A DNA stretch of 64,000 bases from Bifidobacterium simiiventris (GTDB lineage Bacteria > Actinomycetota > Actinomycetes > Actinomycetales > Bifidobacteriaceae), in the NCBI RefSeq assembly GCF_019331715.1, contig NZ_JAHBBG010000006.1, positions 58,304 through 122,303 of the forward strand. Direction: 5' to 3'. Of the stretch, positions 53,679 through 61,843 are shown in pieces; position 1 is the first letter of the stretch; every line of letters starts with the position of its first letter. Below the pieces are notes generated by a model. The model was given only the letters and a program-made list of their open reading frames with translations. It was not told the DNA's origin and did not search any database. The translations under genes were made by a program, and so were the position numbers.

Positions 53679-54266
53679 ATGACCGACTCATCAACGACTT
53701 CCGTTCCGCCGCGCGCCGCGCGCACGCGTGAGGCCACGGACCGCAAGATCGCGCAGGCGACGCTCGACATCCTCATCTCGGACGGCATCGGCGCGATGAC
53801 CATCGAGGAGGTGTCGCGCCGGTCGGGCGTGGCGAAGACCACGATCTACCGGCGGTACCGCAACACGGACGACCTGTTGCGCCACCTGCAGATCGAGGCG
53901 GTGAGCCTGCCGGAATTCGGGCATCTGGAGACCACACGCGAGGGATTACGTATCCTGCTGGAGCGTGTCGCGGCCAGCTTCAACGACGAGATCGGCCTGA
54001 AGGCGGTGGGCGTGGTGCTCTCGACCAGCAATCAGGCGGTGCACGGGCTGGCGAGGCAAATCATCGATCCGGCGCAGCAGCGGTTCGCGCAGTTCATCAC
54101 GCGAGGCGTGGAATCCGGCGCATTCCGCGCGGATGCGGATGCGCACTTCCTGTTCGGCACGACCCTCGGCTCGATGCTCGCCGCCAAGGCCCTCGCCCCC
54201 GATGCGGCCGCCGACTGGCCCGAGCGCATGACCGCCCTCCTGTGGCCCGCCCTAGCCCGCGCCTAA
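53679..54266 (+). CDS. TetR-family transcriptional regulator
   Basis: 195 residues. The N-terminal helix-turn-helix is typical: 'RKIAQATLDILISDGIGAMTIEEVSRRSGVAKTTIYRRYRNTDDLL' (about 21-66). The C-terminal ligand domain has a TetR_C-like 'ASFNDEIGLKAVGVVLSTSNQ'. GAGGAAGGA precedes the ATG at 53679. Third gene after the YhgE pair, so it likely represses its own operon through the inverted repeat at 48740-48776. Ligand unknown. Confidence 0.92.
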   Translation: MTDSSTTSVPPRAARTREATDRKIAQATLDILISDGIGAMTIEEVSRRSGVAKTTIYRRYRNTDDLLRHLQIEAVSLPEFGHLETTREGLRILLERVAASFNDEIGLKAVGVVLSTSNQAVHGLARQIIDPAQQRFAQFITRGVESGAFRADADAHFLFGTTLGSMLAAKALAPDAAADWPERMTALLWPALARA

Positions 54267-54307
54267 CGCAATACGACGCCGCTTCTCATACCCCATTCGC
54301 GATAGCG

Positions 54308-54528
54308 CTGGCGGAGCCTCGGCTCCCTCAACTGAGAGACATTGCCGTTAAGCAAACAGCAGAGCTGTTTGTAGGCAATGTGCGAGCCGACAGGCGAGCC
54401 GGCAAACAGTCAGCCGTAAGGCTGTCCGTAATTGCAGGACGCTGTCAGCCGTAGGCTGACTGAGGGAGCGTCGCGGCACGCCAGTGGCGCCAACAACACA
54501 GCATCGCGCAACGCGCGATTCCAATACC
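54308..54528. repeat. Left inverted-repeat arm of the DUF559 cassette
   Basis: From CTGGCGGAGCCTCGGCTCCCTCA (split here for reading: begins CTGGCGGAGCC) to CCAATACC at 54528. Its inner part (about 54461-54528: TGACTGAGGGAGCGTCGCGG, then ACACAGCATCGCGCAACGCG) and its outer end match the arm at 54937-55053 in opposite orientation. The middle (54335-54455) is an insertion with its own small palindromes and no counterpart on the right. Confidence 0.75.
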
Positions 54529-54555
54529 ACACGCATCATCCGCTACGATCAACCC

Positions 54556-54924
54556 ATGAGGGGCTACAACCAAACCAACACGCCACTCGCCAAACACCTC
54601 CGCCGCAGCATGACCCCATGGGAACGCAAGCTATGGCACCGGTTCCTCAAAACCCACACCCTACGCTGGCAACGCCAGAAACCCATCGGCGAACGCATCG
54701 CCGATTTCTACTGCGCGAAGGCGCGGCTCGTGGTCGAGCTGGACGGCGGCGGACACTACACGACGGAACAGCAGGCCGAGGATCTGCAACGGACCCGGGA
54801 GATGGAAGCGACGGTGCCGGGGTTGTTGGTGGTCCGGTTCGCGAACAGTCAGGTGGATCGCATGTTCGACGCGGTATGCGGGGAGATCGACCGGGTGGTG
54901 ATGGGGCGGGTTGCTGAAGGGTGA
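54556..54924 (+). CDS. DUF559 (Vsr-like, PD-(D/E)XK) endonuclease-domain protein
   Basis: 122 residues. The DUF559 pattern is complete: 'MTPWERKLWHRFLKTHTLRWQRQKPIGERIADFYCAKARLVVELDGGGH' with the D in IADFY, the E-x-D of VVELDGG, then the late 'GLLVVRFANSQV'. This is the fold of very-short-patch-repair and related nucleases. The gene is bracketed by inverted repeats in an otherwise unrelated neighbourhood. It may nick or cut at the repeats and help them spread; no experimental function is known to me. Confidence 0.8.
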   Translation: MRGYNQTNTPLAKHLRRSMTPWERKLWHRFLKTHTLRWQRQKPIGERIADFYCAKARLVVELDGGGHYTTEQQAEDLQRTREMEATVPGLLVVRFANSQVDRMFDAVCGEIDRVVMGRVAEG

Positions 54925-54936
54925 CCAATGGTTTTC

Positions 54937-55053
54937 GTATTGGGATCGCGCGTTGCGCGATGCTGTGTTTACTGGCGGCCGTTGGCCGCGACGCTCCCTC
55001 AGTCACGCTACGCGTGACAGCTCCCTCAGCCGAGGGAGCCGAGGCTCCGCCAG
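54937..55053. repeat. Right inverted-repeat arm of the DUF559 cassette
   Basis: It begins GTATTGGGATCGCGCGTTGC and ends GGCTCCGCCAG at 55053, complementary to the left arm over both its inner and outer parts. Within it lies a self-complementary unit: CTCCCTCAGTCACGC...GCGTGACAG and CTCAGCCGAGGGAG. Units of this type recur at 57439-57490 and at 59520-59704. Confidence 0.8.
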
Positions 55054-55118
55054 CAGCATACGCGGTCGCGGGTATGCGGAGATGACAGGCAAGCGATACC
55101 GATGTGGCGACGCGGACG

Positions 55119-55682
55119 CTACTGGATGGAGGCTTCTTGGCGGGCTACCTCGAGGGCGGCGTTGAAGGCGTCGGTGGTCCAGCTGGCGCCGGCGACCGTG
55201 TCGACCTTCAGATCCTTGAGCGGCTTGCCGTCGACCACGCCGTTGATCGCCTCCGCGAATTCGGTCTGGTGCTTCTTCGAGATGCTCGTGAACGGGTGCC
55301 CGATGATCTCGACGTTCTCGACGTTCTGATCCTTGACGGTCACGTGCACGTCGATCGTGTCCTCGCCGATCGGGCCGTACTGGCCGTTGACCGAATACGT
55401 GCCGTCCGCGTAGTTGCCGGTGTCCTTCTTGTCGGATTTCGTGCCGGTGTCGCGGCTGCCCGCGCCCGTCGATGAACCGGACGAGCTCGACGACGAATCA
55501 TCCGATCCCGAGGACTGCGACTGCTGCTCCTGCGACTGCTCGGTCTCGCCCGAATTACCGGAATATTCGTCGTTCATCGGCGTGGCCTTCGGCTCGCCGC
55601 ATCCGGCCAGCATCGCGCCGGCCACCACCAGTCCGGCCGCCGCAACGACCGCGGACTTCTTCAACGTGTTCGTATCGCTCAT
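55119..55682 (-). CDS. FMN-binding-domain lipoprotein, last gene of the iron operon
   Basis: 187 residues. Lipoprotein signal (LVVAGAMLAGCGE, Cys28 the anchor) followed by a Ser/Gln/Gly linker (35-85) and an FMN-binding domain (about 88-187) that ends in TVAGASWTTDAF, where the Thr covalently accepts FMN in Rnf/Nqr-type domains. It could deliver electrons outside the membrane to reduce ferric iron for the permease. In the related Campylobacter P19 operon, thioredoxin-like proteins occupy this place, so a flavin lipoprotein is a noteworthy replacement. Confidence 0.8.
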   Translation of the reverse strand: MSDTNTLKKSAVVAAAGLVVAGAMLAGCGEPKATPMNDEYSGNSGETEQSQEQQSQSSGSDDSSSSSSGSSTGAGSRDTGTKSDKKDTGNYADGTYSVNGQYGPIGEDTIDVHVTVKDQNVENVEIIGHPFTSISKKHQTEFAEAINGVVDGKPLKDLKVDTVAGASWTTDAFNAALEVARQEASIQ

Positions 55683-55724
55683 ATCACTCCACAGTAGTTG
55701 ATTCTTGCCCATCCAGCGAAAGCC

Positions 55725-55820
55725 TGTCATTTCGACCGAGCGCCAGCGAGCGGAGAAATCTCTACCATCCAGCGAGGTATTGAGATTTCTCGATTCGGCT
55801 TCGCCTCACTCGAAATGACA
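55725..55820. repeat. Complete TTTCGACCGAG repeat between two iron genes
   Basis: 96 bases bounded by TGTCATTTCGA and TCGAAATGACA, with internal complementary parts (GGAGAAATCT / AGATTTCTC). It fills most of the gap between the lipoprotein and ATPase genes. It has no coding capacity, and looks like a small MITE- or REP-like element. Confidence 0.8.
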
Positions 55821-55845
55821 AGAAGGAAGAGTCCAGTCCACGGGA

Positions 55846-56649
55846 CTATTCCTCGCCGCCGGTTTTCGCGGCCTTGGTCGGGTCCGCGAAACCGATCGCG
55901 GTCTCGCCGGTCTGCGCGCCCTCGACGGCCGCGCCGGTGGACGCCGGATGCCCGCCCGCGGCCTCGTACGCCTTCCGTGCGGCCTCGTCGTTCCACTTCT
56001 CGCCCACGAGCACGCCGTGGTTGAGCATGATCTCGCGCTCCGCGCAGCTCGCCACCAAAGCATCATGAGTCACCACGATGATCGTCGTGCCCTGCTCGTG
56101 CAGCTGACGGAACAGGTCGAGCACGATCTTCTCGTTCTTCTCGTCGAGGTTGCCGGTCGGCTCGTCGGCGAGGATCAGCTTCGGATCGTTGATGAGCGCA
56201 CGCGCGATGCACACGCGCTGCTGCTCGCCGCCGGACAGCTGGCTCGGCAGGTGGTGCGCGCGCTCCTTCAGTCCCACGCGGTCCAGCGCCTCGAGCGCCT
56301 GCTTCTCGTCCACGACCGAGTGGTAGTACTGCGCGACCATCACGTTCTCCACGGCCGTCAGATGCGGCACGAGGTAGAACTTCTGGAACACGAGGCCGAT
56401 GAGGTTCTTGCGCACGTCCGCGAGCTGGCCGGCGTTGAGATCCTCGAGCTTGCGTCCTTCGAGCTTGACCGATCCCTTCGACGGCGTGTCCATGCAGCCG
56501 ATCATGTTCATCAGCGTGGTCTTGCCGGAGCCGGACGAGCCGACGATCGCCAGCCACTGCCCGGCCGGCACGGTCAGGCTCAGGTCGTCCACGGCGTGCA
56601 GGTCGCCGTAGATCTTCGAGATATGGTCGAGTTCAAGCAGCATATCCAT
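55846..56649 (-). CDS. ABC ATPase of the iron operon (MacB/LolD-type)
   Basis: 267 residues. Walker [10 protein letters not shown] (about 37-45), '[21 protein letters not shown]' (Q-loop), signature [12 protein letters not shown], Walker [14 protein letters not shown]-loop [10 protein letters not shown]-terminal tail of about 45 residues beyond the fold is Ala/Gly-rich and probably disordered. It drives the two FtsX-like permeases encoded upstream. In the P19-type iron operons an ATPase of this kind has the same position. Confidence 0.92.
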   Translation of the reverse strand: MDMLLELDHISKIYGDLHAVDDLSLTVPAGQWLAIVGSSGSGKTTLMNMIGCMDTPSKGSVKLEGRKLEDLNAGQLADVRKNLIGLVFQKFYLVPHLTAVENVMVAQYYHSVVDEKQALEALDRVGLKERAHHLPSQLSGGEQQRVCIARALINDPKLILADEPTGNLDEKNEKIVLDLFRQLHEQGTTIIVVTHDALVASCAEREIMLNHGVLVGEKWNDEAARKAYEAAGGHPASTGAAVEGAQTGETAIGFADPTKAAKTGGEE

Positions 56650-56702
56650 GATGTTTCCTTACGTTATTCACAAGCGTTGTTCACGAAGCCGTAAGCCGAC
56701 GA

Positions 56703-58004
56703 TTATTCCTCGCGCAGCACGACGGCCGGGTCGATGCGCGTGGCGCGGTGGACGGGCGGGATGGAGGCGACGACCGCGACGATCGCCGCGAGCAGCACGG
56801 ACGCGACGCCGAGCCACCAGTTGAAGCCGATCGACCGCTCGAACACGGCCACGCACAGCCATTGCGCGAGCCCGTAGCCGATCGCGGTGCCGATAAGGCC
56901 GCCGATGAGGCCGTACATGGCCGATTCGACGTAGAATTCGATGCCGATCGCCGACGAGCTCGCGCCGAGCGCCTTGCGCAGGCCGATCTCGTTACGGCGC
57001 TGCGAGACGATCGAGCTGATCGTGGTGCCGACGCCGACGAGCGTGAGCACGAGCACGACGAGCGAGACGATCCAGAACAACGTTTGCAGCATGGTGATGA
57101 TGCGCGTGTCGGATGCGGTGATCTTGGTGACCTGCTGTGCCTTGACGTGCATGGACGTCATGTCGTTGATGCTTTGGACCAGCGCGTTGAGATCGTTCGC
57201 ACCGGCGGAGTATTCGATGACGTCGACGCCGCGCGTGACGCCGGTGAGCTTGTTGACGTCGGCGTTGGTGGCGTAGATGATCGAGTCCTCACTGCCGCCG
57301 GTGTCGACGATGCCGGCGACGCGGAATTCGGTGCCGGACGTGTCCATGATGTCGCTGGAGACGCGGCCGTCCTGGGTGGGCTGGGCGGAGGACTGCGTGC
57401 TGGTCGTTCCGTTGGTGGTGGAGGCGGAACCCGTGTTCCCTCCCTCAGTCTCGCTGCGCGAGCCAGCTCCCTCATCTGAGGGAGCCGAGGAGGTGGAGGA
57501 GTTGTCGGAGGCGCGGTAGGCGATGGTGATGCGCGAACCGACCTTGAGGCCGATCGCGTCGGCGATGTCTCGGCCGACGAGCACCTTGCCGTCGGACGGC
57601 CACGAGCCGTCGACCACCCAGTGATGGTTGAGGTTCTCGACCTGCTTCGCGTCCACGCCGGCCATCACATACGGCGCGGCGTTCACGCGAACGTTCTCAT
57701 AACGGTAGGTCGCATGCTTCTCGGAACCCTTCGCCGCGACCATCTCGGTGGTGTGCTCGACCATCGCCTTGTCGATGCCGGCCTTGTCGGCCGACGCGGT
57801 GGACGAGGTCGGCGTGACGATCAGGTTCGCACCGTACGCACGCATCTCCTCGTTCATCTGCTGCGGCACGGCGATGCAGATCATCGCCAGGCAGAACAGC
57901 GTGGCCGCGCCGACCAGCGACGCGACGACCGCCATCATCGCACGCGAGCGCCGCCGGAACACGGCGCTGAACAGCATGCGGAAGAACATCCCGGTATTCG
58001 TCAT
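56703..58004 (-). CDS. FtsX-like permease of the iron operon, subunit 2
   Basis: 433 residues. Helix 1 (about 18-45), outer domain (about 50-300) and three C-terminal helices (about 305-335, 355-385, 395-420), with the FtsX motif 'RRNEIGLRKALGASSSAIGIEFYVES'. In the outer domain, residues about 171-190 (SSAPSDEGAGSRSETEGG) are encoded by a copy of the dispersed inverted repeat (57439-57490) that keeps the frame open. In P19-type operons two such permeases with an ATPase support iron delivery, perhaps by moving a reductant. Confidence 0.88.
   Translation of the reverse strand: MTNTGMFFRMLFSAVFRRRSRAMMAVVASLVGAATLFCLAMICIAVPQQMNEEMRAYGANLIVTPTSSTASADKAGIDKAMVEHTTEMVAAKGSEKHATYRYENVRVNAAPYVMAGVDAKQVENLNHHWVVDGSWPSDGKVLVGRDIADAIGLKVGSRITIAYRASDNSSTSSAPSDEGAGSRSETEGGNTGSASTTNGTTSTQSSAQPTQDGRVSSDIMDTSGTEFRVAGIVDTGGSEDSIIYATNADVNKLTGVTRGVDVIEYSAGANDLNALVQSINDMTSMHVKAQQVTKITASDTRIITMLQTLFWIVSLVVLVLTLVGVGTTISSIVSQRRNEIGLRKALGASSSAIGIEFYVESAMYGLIGGLIGTAIGYGLAQWLCVAVFERSIGFNWWLGVASVLLAAIVAVVASIPPVHRATRIDPAVVLREE
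57439..57490. repeat. CTCCCTCAG repeat unit inside the FtsX-like gene
   Basis: CTCCCTCAGTCTCGCTGCGC followed by GAGCCAG and CTCCCTCATCTGAGGGAG, i.e. one complete unit of the family seen at both ends of the DUF559 gene. It is translated in frame as part of a flexible outer loop. Confidence 0.8.
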
Positions 58005-58041
58005 CTCACCACTCCTTTCTCGTCGTACCGATGCGTAACCC

Positions 58042-58173
58042 TGTCATTTCGACCGAGGCGACAGCCGAGCGGAGAAATCTTCTCCCGCTGATGAACGACT
58101 GCACACGGGACAGCATCGCACGCATCGCAGGGAAGAGATTTCTCGACTCCGCTCCGCTGCGCTCGAAATGACA
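58042..58173. repeat. Complete TTTCGACCGAG repeat between the two FtsX-like genes
   Basis: 132 bases bounded by TGTCATTTCGA and TCGAAATGACA. The outer 35 bases of each side are similar to those at 55725-55820, but the middle is longer and different. It occupies the whole gap between the two permease genes. Confidence 0.8.
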
Positions 58174-58186
58174 CTGTGCAGCAAAA

Positions 58187-59494
58187 TCACCGGCCATGGA
58201 GCACCTCCGCGGGGCGCAGGCTCAGGATCGAGCGGATCGACGACGCGGACGCGAGCAGCACGGTGATCGCAAGCAGCACGAACACGAGCACGAACACCAT
58301 CGGACGCATCGTGATGCCCGAACCGAACACCACGTGCCCGATCAGCTGCGCGACGCCCGAGCCGAGCCCCGCGCCAACGATCGCACCGAGCAGCGCGATC
58401 GCCGCCGTCTCGGCCATCATCAGACGCGACACCGCGCCGTCCGTCGCGCCGATCGCCTTGAGCAGCGCCAGTTCGGCCGACCGCTCCCCGATCGAGGCGA
58501 CCATCAGGTTCGCCACGGCCACGGCCGCCGCGATCAGGCTCAGAATCGTCATCAAAATCATCACGGCCTGCGTCTTCTGCAAGACGTTGCCCTGCAGCGC
58601 GGCGACCTGCCGCACCTGCTTGGCGACCGCGTCCGGAATCACCTCTTCGATCTGGTACGCGATCGAACTCGGGTACGCGGTGCAATACCAGGTCTCCCAG
58701 TCGTCCTGGCTGAGCGCGGCCGGGTTCTGCGCGGCCTTGCGCGCGAGGTCGTTCTCCGGCGTGGTCAGGGCCTTCACCTCGATCTTGTCGGCCGCATCGG
58801 GCAGGTCGGCGAGCACCTGCGCGACCGAACTCGACAGGTACAGCGAACCGTTCTCGTCATCGCCAGAATCGTATATACCGACGATCTTGATCGCCTGCTC
58901 GTTGTGTTTGCCGGACGCCGTGGTCTTCTTGAGCGTCACCGTGTCACCGATCTTGACGCCGAGCTGTTGCGCGAGCGTCGCGCCGATCATGCCCTGATCG
59001 GTGTCGTCCTTCGGCCACGCGCCTTCGATCTTCCACCACGAGCGCATGCCCTCGACGCCGACCACGGTCGTCTCGCCGGATGCGAGCTTCAGTTCCTTGT
59101 TGAACCACGTGCCGACGAGCGGCGCGTTCGTGCCGTTGACCTCGGCATGCACGTTGAGCTGCGGCGCGAAGTTGGTGATGTTGAACGCCCAGAAGATCGT
59201 CTTGATCTTGGCCGCGTCCGATTCCTTGAGGAACGCGGTCGGGTCGGCCTGGGCTGCCGCGCCCGTAAGCCCTGTTGTGTTGTACAGGTCGGAGACGACC
59301 GCGTCGGCCTTCGGCTGCACGACGATGTTCGAGCCGTACGTCGACAGTTCGGCGTTGAGCTTGTCGCCGACGTCGAAGACAACGCCCAGCATCGAGACGC
59401 TGACCGTGGCCGACAGGCACACGGTGAGCGCGATGAGCAGCCGCCTGCGCAGCTGGCGCGTGAACGACCGCGCGATCATTCGCAGAAAGAACAA
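58187..59494 (-). CDS. FtsX-like permease of the iron operon, subunit 1
   Basis: 435 residues. Helix 1 (about 17-40), outer domain (about 45-305), three C-terminal helices (about 308-335, 350-385, 395-422) and the FtsX motif 'ERSAELALLKAIGATDGAVSRLMMAE'. Together with the neighbouring permease and the ATPase it forms a MacB-like complex. Its place between the DUF2318 protein and the second permease is the same as in the Campylobacter P19 operon. Confidence 0.88.
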   Translation of the reverse strand: MFFLRMIARSFTRQLRRRLLIALTVCLSATVSVSMLGVVFDVGDKLNAELSTYGSNIVVQPKADAVVSDLYNTTGLTGAAAQADPTAFLKESDAAKIKTIFWAFNITNFAPQLNVHAEVNGTNAPLVGTWFNKELKLASGETTVVGVEGMRSWWKIEGAWPKDDTDQGMIGATLAQQLGVKIGDTVTLKKTTASGKHNEQAIKIVGIYDSGDDENGSLYLSSSVAQVLADLPDAADKIEVKALTTPENDLARKAAQNPAALSQDDWETWYCTAYPSSIAYQIEEVIPDAVAKQVRQVAALQGNVLQKTQAVMILMTILSLIAAAVAVANLMVASIGERSAELALLKAIGATDGAVSRLMMAETAAIALLGAIVGAGLGSGVAQLIGHVVFGSGITMRPMVFVLVFVLLAITVLLASASSIRSILSLRPAEVLHGR

Positions 59495-59519
59495 CGTGTT
59501 CCTCCTTTTCCGGGTTCTC

Positions 59520-59704
59520 GGCCCCCTCGGCTGAGGGGGCTGTCGCGGCGTAGCCGTGACTGGGGGAGCGTCAGAAGCTATGCGCTCGAAAAGCTTTGAT
59601 TACCTTCAGGGGAGCTGATTGAGGGACAGCCAAGTGCTTATGCGTTCAATCCCCTGACGCTCCCCCAGTCAGCTTCGCTGACAGCCCCCTCAGCCGAGGG
59701 GGCC
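59520..59704. repeat. Inverted-repeat pair without internal gene (CTCCCTCAG family)
   Basis: The left arm (59520-59574) and right arm (59654-59704) are inverted copies: GGCCCCCTCGGCTGAGGGGG with TGACTGGGGGAGCGTCAG, and the complements on the right. 79 bases with no gene lie between them. It resembles the DUF559 cassette with its gene missing. It fills the gap between the permease and the DUF2318 gene. Confidence 0.8.
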
Positions 59705-59718
59705 AAGAGGTTGTGGTC

Positions 59719-60987
59719 TCACTGGAAGTGGGCGCTCAGGGCGTCCAGATCCGCAGTCTGAATAGTGATCTTGCCGTTGCCGGTCTTGTACGGGAACGGC
59801 ACCGGGTTGCATCCGCCGCGGAAACCGATCGTCGCCAGGTTGATCGCGACCTCGCACTTCTTGCAGATGATCTTGCCGTCCTTCTCGTAGTAGCCCGCGT
59901 CGCCGCAGTTCTCGCACGCGTCGAGGCCGATGCCGTACGCGCCGCCGTTCTTCTTGATGATGATGAACCGCATCACCGTGCCGTCCTTCGCCTTGTATTC
60001 GAAGCGGTGCAGGTGGCCGTCCTCGACCTGGCTGAACGGGATCGTCGCCACGCCATCCTTCAACGAGTACGCCTCCGGCGGCGAAAGCGTGACCTCCTGC
60101 TGGGTCGCGGCCACGCCGACCGTGAGCGTCAACGTCACGCCGATCATCGCGACGGCGCTCCACGCGGCCGCCGCGATCGCGCGACGACGGAACGCCTTGT
60201 GCCGGCGCACGGTCGCCTCGTTCGGACCGGTCATCGGCATGCGGAATCCGGCGACGATCGACGCGACGGCCGGGATCAGGAACGTGAACGCCTGTGCCAT
60301 GATCATGCCGCGGTTGTTGTTGATCGACCACGCGAGCAACACGAACTCGGTGTGGTTCATCGGGAATCCGCGCGCCTGCAGGATCTGCGCGAGGCCAGTC
60401 AGATGCTGCACGAACAGGATCGCCATCGTCAGCACGACGGCGGCCGTGAACGCGGGCCGCACCGCGGTCGATCGCATCGTGCGGAAGATCGCGGCGACGA
60501 TGATCGACATCGCCAGTCCCAGCGCAAAGCCGAGCGCGCGCAGCAGCATCGCCGACGTGAAGATCGGGTCGCCCGGCTCGACCCAGATCGTCAGCTGCAG
60601 GATGACGTCGGGCAGCGCGTAGAACAGCGTGAGCGCGATGTCGATCGCGGCGACCGCGTTCGCGACGTGCATCCAGATCGCGTGCCGTTGCCAGTTCGTC
60701 GTGATGCGGCGGGCGAGGATGACGGTCGTCAGCGCGAGCAGGTCGACGACGACCGCGACGCACAGTACCGGATAGTTGACGAACGTGCGCTGGTTGATGA
60801 CGGCCGCCGCGCGCAGGGCCGCGAACACGATCGCGGCGACGAGGCCGACGCTGACGCCCCACAGACGCCAATGCGTGCTGATCGGCTTGTCGCGCCCCTC
60901 GCCGACCGTGAGCATAACGCTCAGGCACATCACGAGCAATGCGGGGGCCAGCGTCCCCGGCATCACCGTCACGAATTGTTCAAGCAT
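59719..60987 (-). CDS. DUF2318 Fe-S/redox membrane protein of the iron operon
   Basis: 422 residues. Seven or eight helices (about 5-25, 38-60, 75-95, 110-130, 150-172, 180-205, 220-245, 270-295), then an outer domain (about 300-422) with 'CENCGDAGYYEKDGKIICKKC' and 'GGCNP', the Cys clusters of DUF2318. The family is thought to carry out redox steps in iron uptake next to FTR1 and P19. In B. breve an equivalent third gene has been named bfeB in the bfeUOB-sif cluster; I do not assign the symbol without comparison. Confidence 0.85.
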   Translation of the reverse strand: MLEQFVTVMPGTLAPALLVMCLSVMLTVGEGRDKPISTHWRLWGVSVGLVAAIVFAALRAAAVINQRTFVNYPVLCVAVVVDLLALTTVILARRITTNWQRHAIWMHVANAVAAIDIALTLFYALPDVILQLTIWVEPGDPIFTSAMLLRALGFALGLAMSIIVAAIFRTMRSTAVRPAFTAAVVLTMAILFVQHLTGLAQILQARGFPMNHTEFVLLAWSINNNRGMIMAQAFTFLIPAVASIVAGFRMPMTGPNEATVRRHKAFRRRAIAAAAWSAVAMIGVTLTLTVGVAATQQEVTLSPPEAYSLKDGVATIPFSQVEDGHLHRFEYKAKDGTVMRFIIIKKNGGAYGIGLDACENCGDAGYYEKDGKIICKKCEVAINLATIGFRGGCNPVPFPYKTGNGKITIQTADLDALSAHFQ

Positions 60988-61104
60988 TCGCGTCCTTTCA
61001 TCGTTTCGTCAGCATCCTAAAAACAGCAAAAGCTCCCCTCGTGCGGAAGGGAGCGTTGTGCTATGCAGTCATGATGGAATTGCCCACGTTAGCCGCGGTT
61101 GTCA

Positions 61105-61800
61105 TCACCACTGGCGAGGCGTGTAATCCCAGTTGTCGAAGGTGACTTCGATCGGCTCGGTCCAGAAGCGGCCCTTGACGCCGGTCTCCGGGTCAACGTG
61201 CAGCATCCAGCCCTTGGCGGCCGGGGATTCGATCGACAGCTTGAGCTGGTAGGTGCCGGCCTTGTCGAGCTTGACGTTGGCGCCGTAGTGCGGGCCGTCG
61301 GAGGCGTTCATCTGCATGAAGGTACCGGAGGTGGCCTTGCCGCCCTCGACCTCCTTGCCGGTGGACTTGTCGATGATCGTGTAGTTCACGGTCAGGTCCG
61401 GCACGAAGTCGCCCTTGCCGTAGCCGAGCTCGGTGCCCTTCTCGTTGGCGTGGATGTCAGCCTCGAGGTGGAAGGAGGCGTCCGCAGCCTTGAGGCCGGA
61501 GGAAGCCGGTTCCATGTCGATCGGCTGGAAGTACACGGCACCGACAGTCAGCGGGCCGTTGTCCTGATCCTGCTCCTCGGCGGTGCCGGACGGGCCGACC
61601 GGGACTTCCTCGAAGCCGGCGCCGGCGTCGGAGGAGGTGTCATCGGACTTGGTGTCGTCCGACTTGGTGGTGTCGGAGGTGGAGGTGTTCGACTTGGCGT
61701 TGTCGTTCGACGCGGTGGTCGAGCCGCAGGCGGCCAGCGAGAAGGCCATCGAACCGGCGAGCAGCACACCGAGGACGGCGGCGAGTTTCTTGTTCTTCAT
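61105..61800 (-). CDS. P19/Tpd-type iron-binding lipoprotein
   Basis: 231 residues from the ATG at 61800. Lipoprotein signal ending in LAACGS (Cys27), a Ser/Thr/Asp linker (30-62), then a Tpd/P19 domain (about 65-231). It has the metal-site motifs 'FQPIDMEPASSGLKAADASFHLEADIHANEKG', with the conserved Met and two His, and the late GWMLHVDPETGVKGRFW. P19 binds ferrous or copper ions and hands iron to the FTR1 permease. Second gene of the operon, 43 bases after FTR1. Confidence 0.92.
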   Translation of the reverse strand: MKNKKLAAVLGVLLAGSMAFSLAACGSTTASNDNAKSNTSTSDTTKSDDTKSDDTSSDAGAGFEEVPVGPSGTAEEQDQDNGPLTVGAVYFQPIDMEPASSGLKAADASFHLEADIHANEKGTELGYGKGDFVPDLTVNYTIIDKSTGKEVEGGKATSGTFMQMNASDGPHYGANVKLDKAGTYQLKLSIESPAAKGWMLHVDPETGVKGRFWTEPIEVTFDNWDYTPRQW

Positions 61801-61843
61801 ATTTCTCTTCCTTTGTCTAGGTTGAAATTTTTGGGAAAATCTA

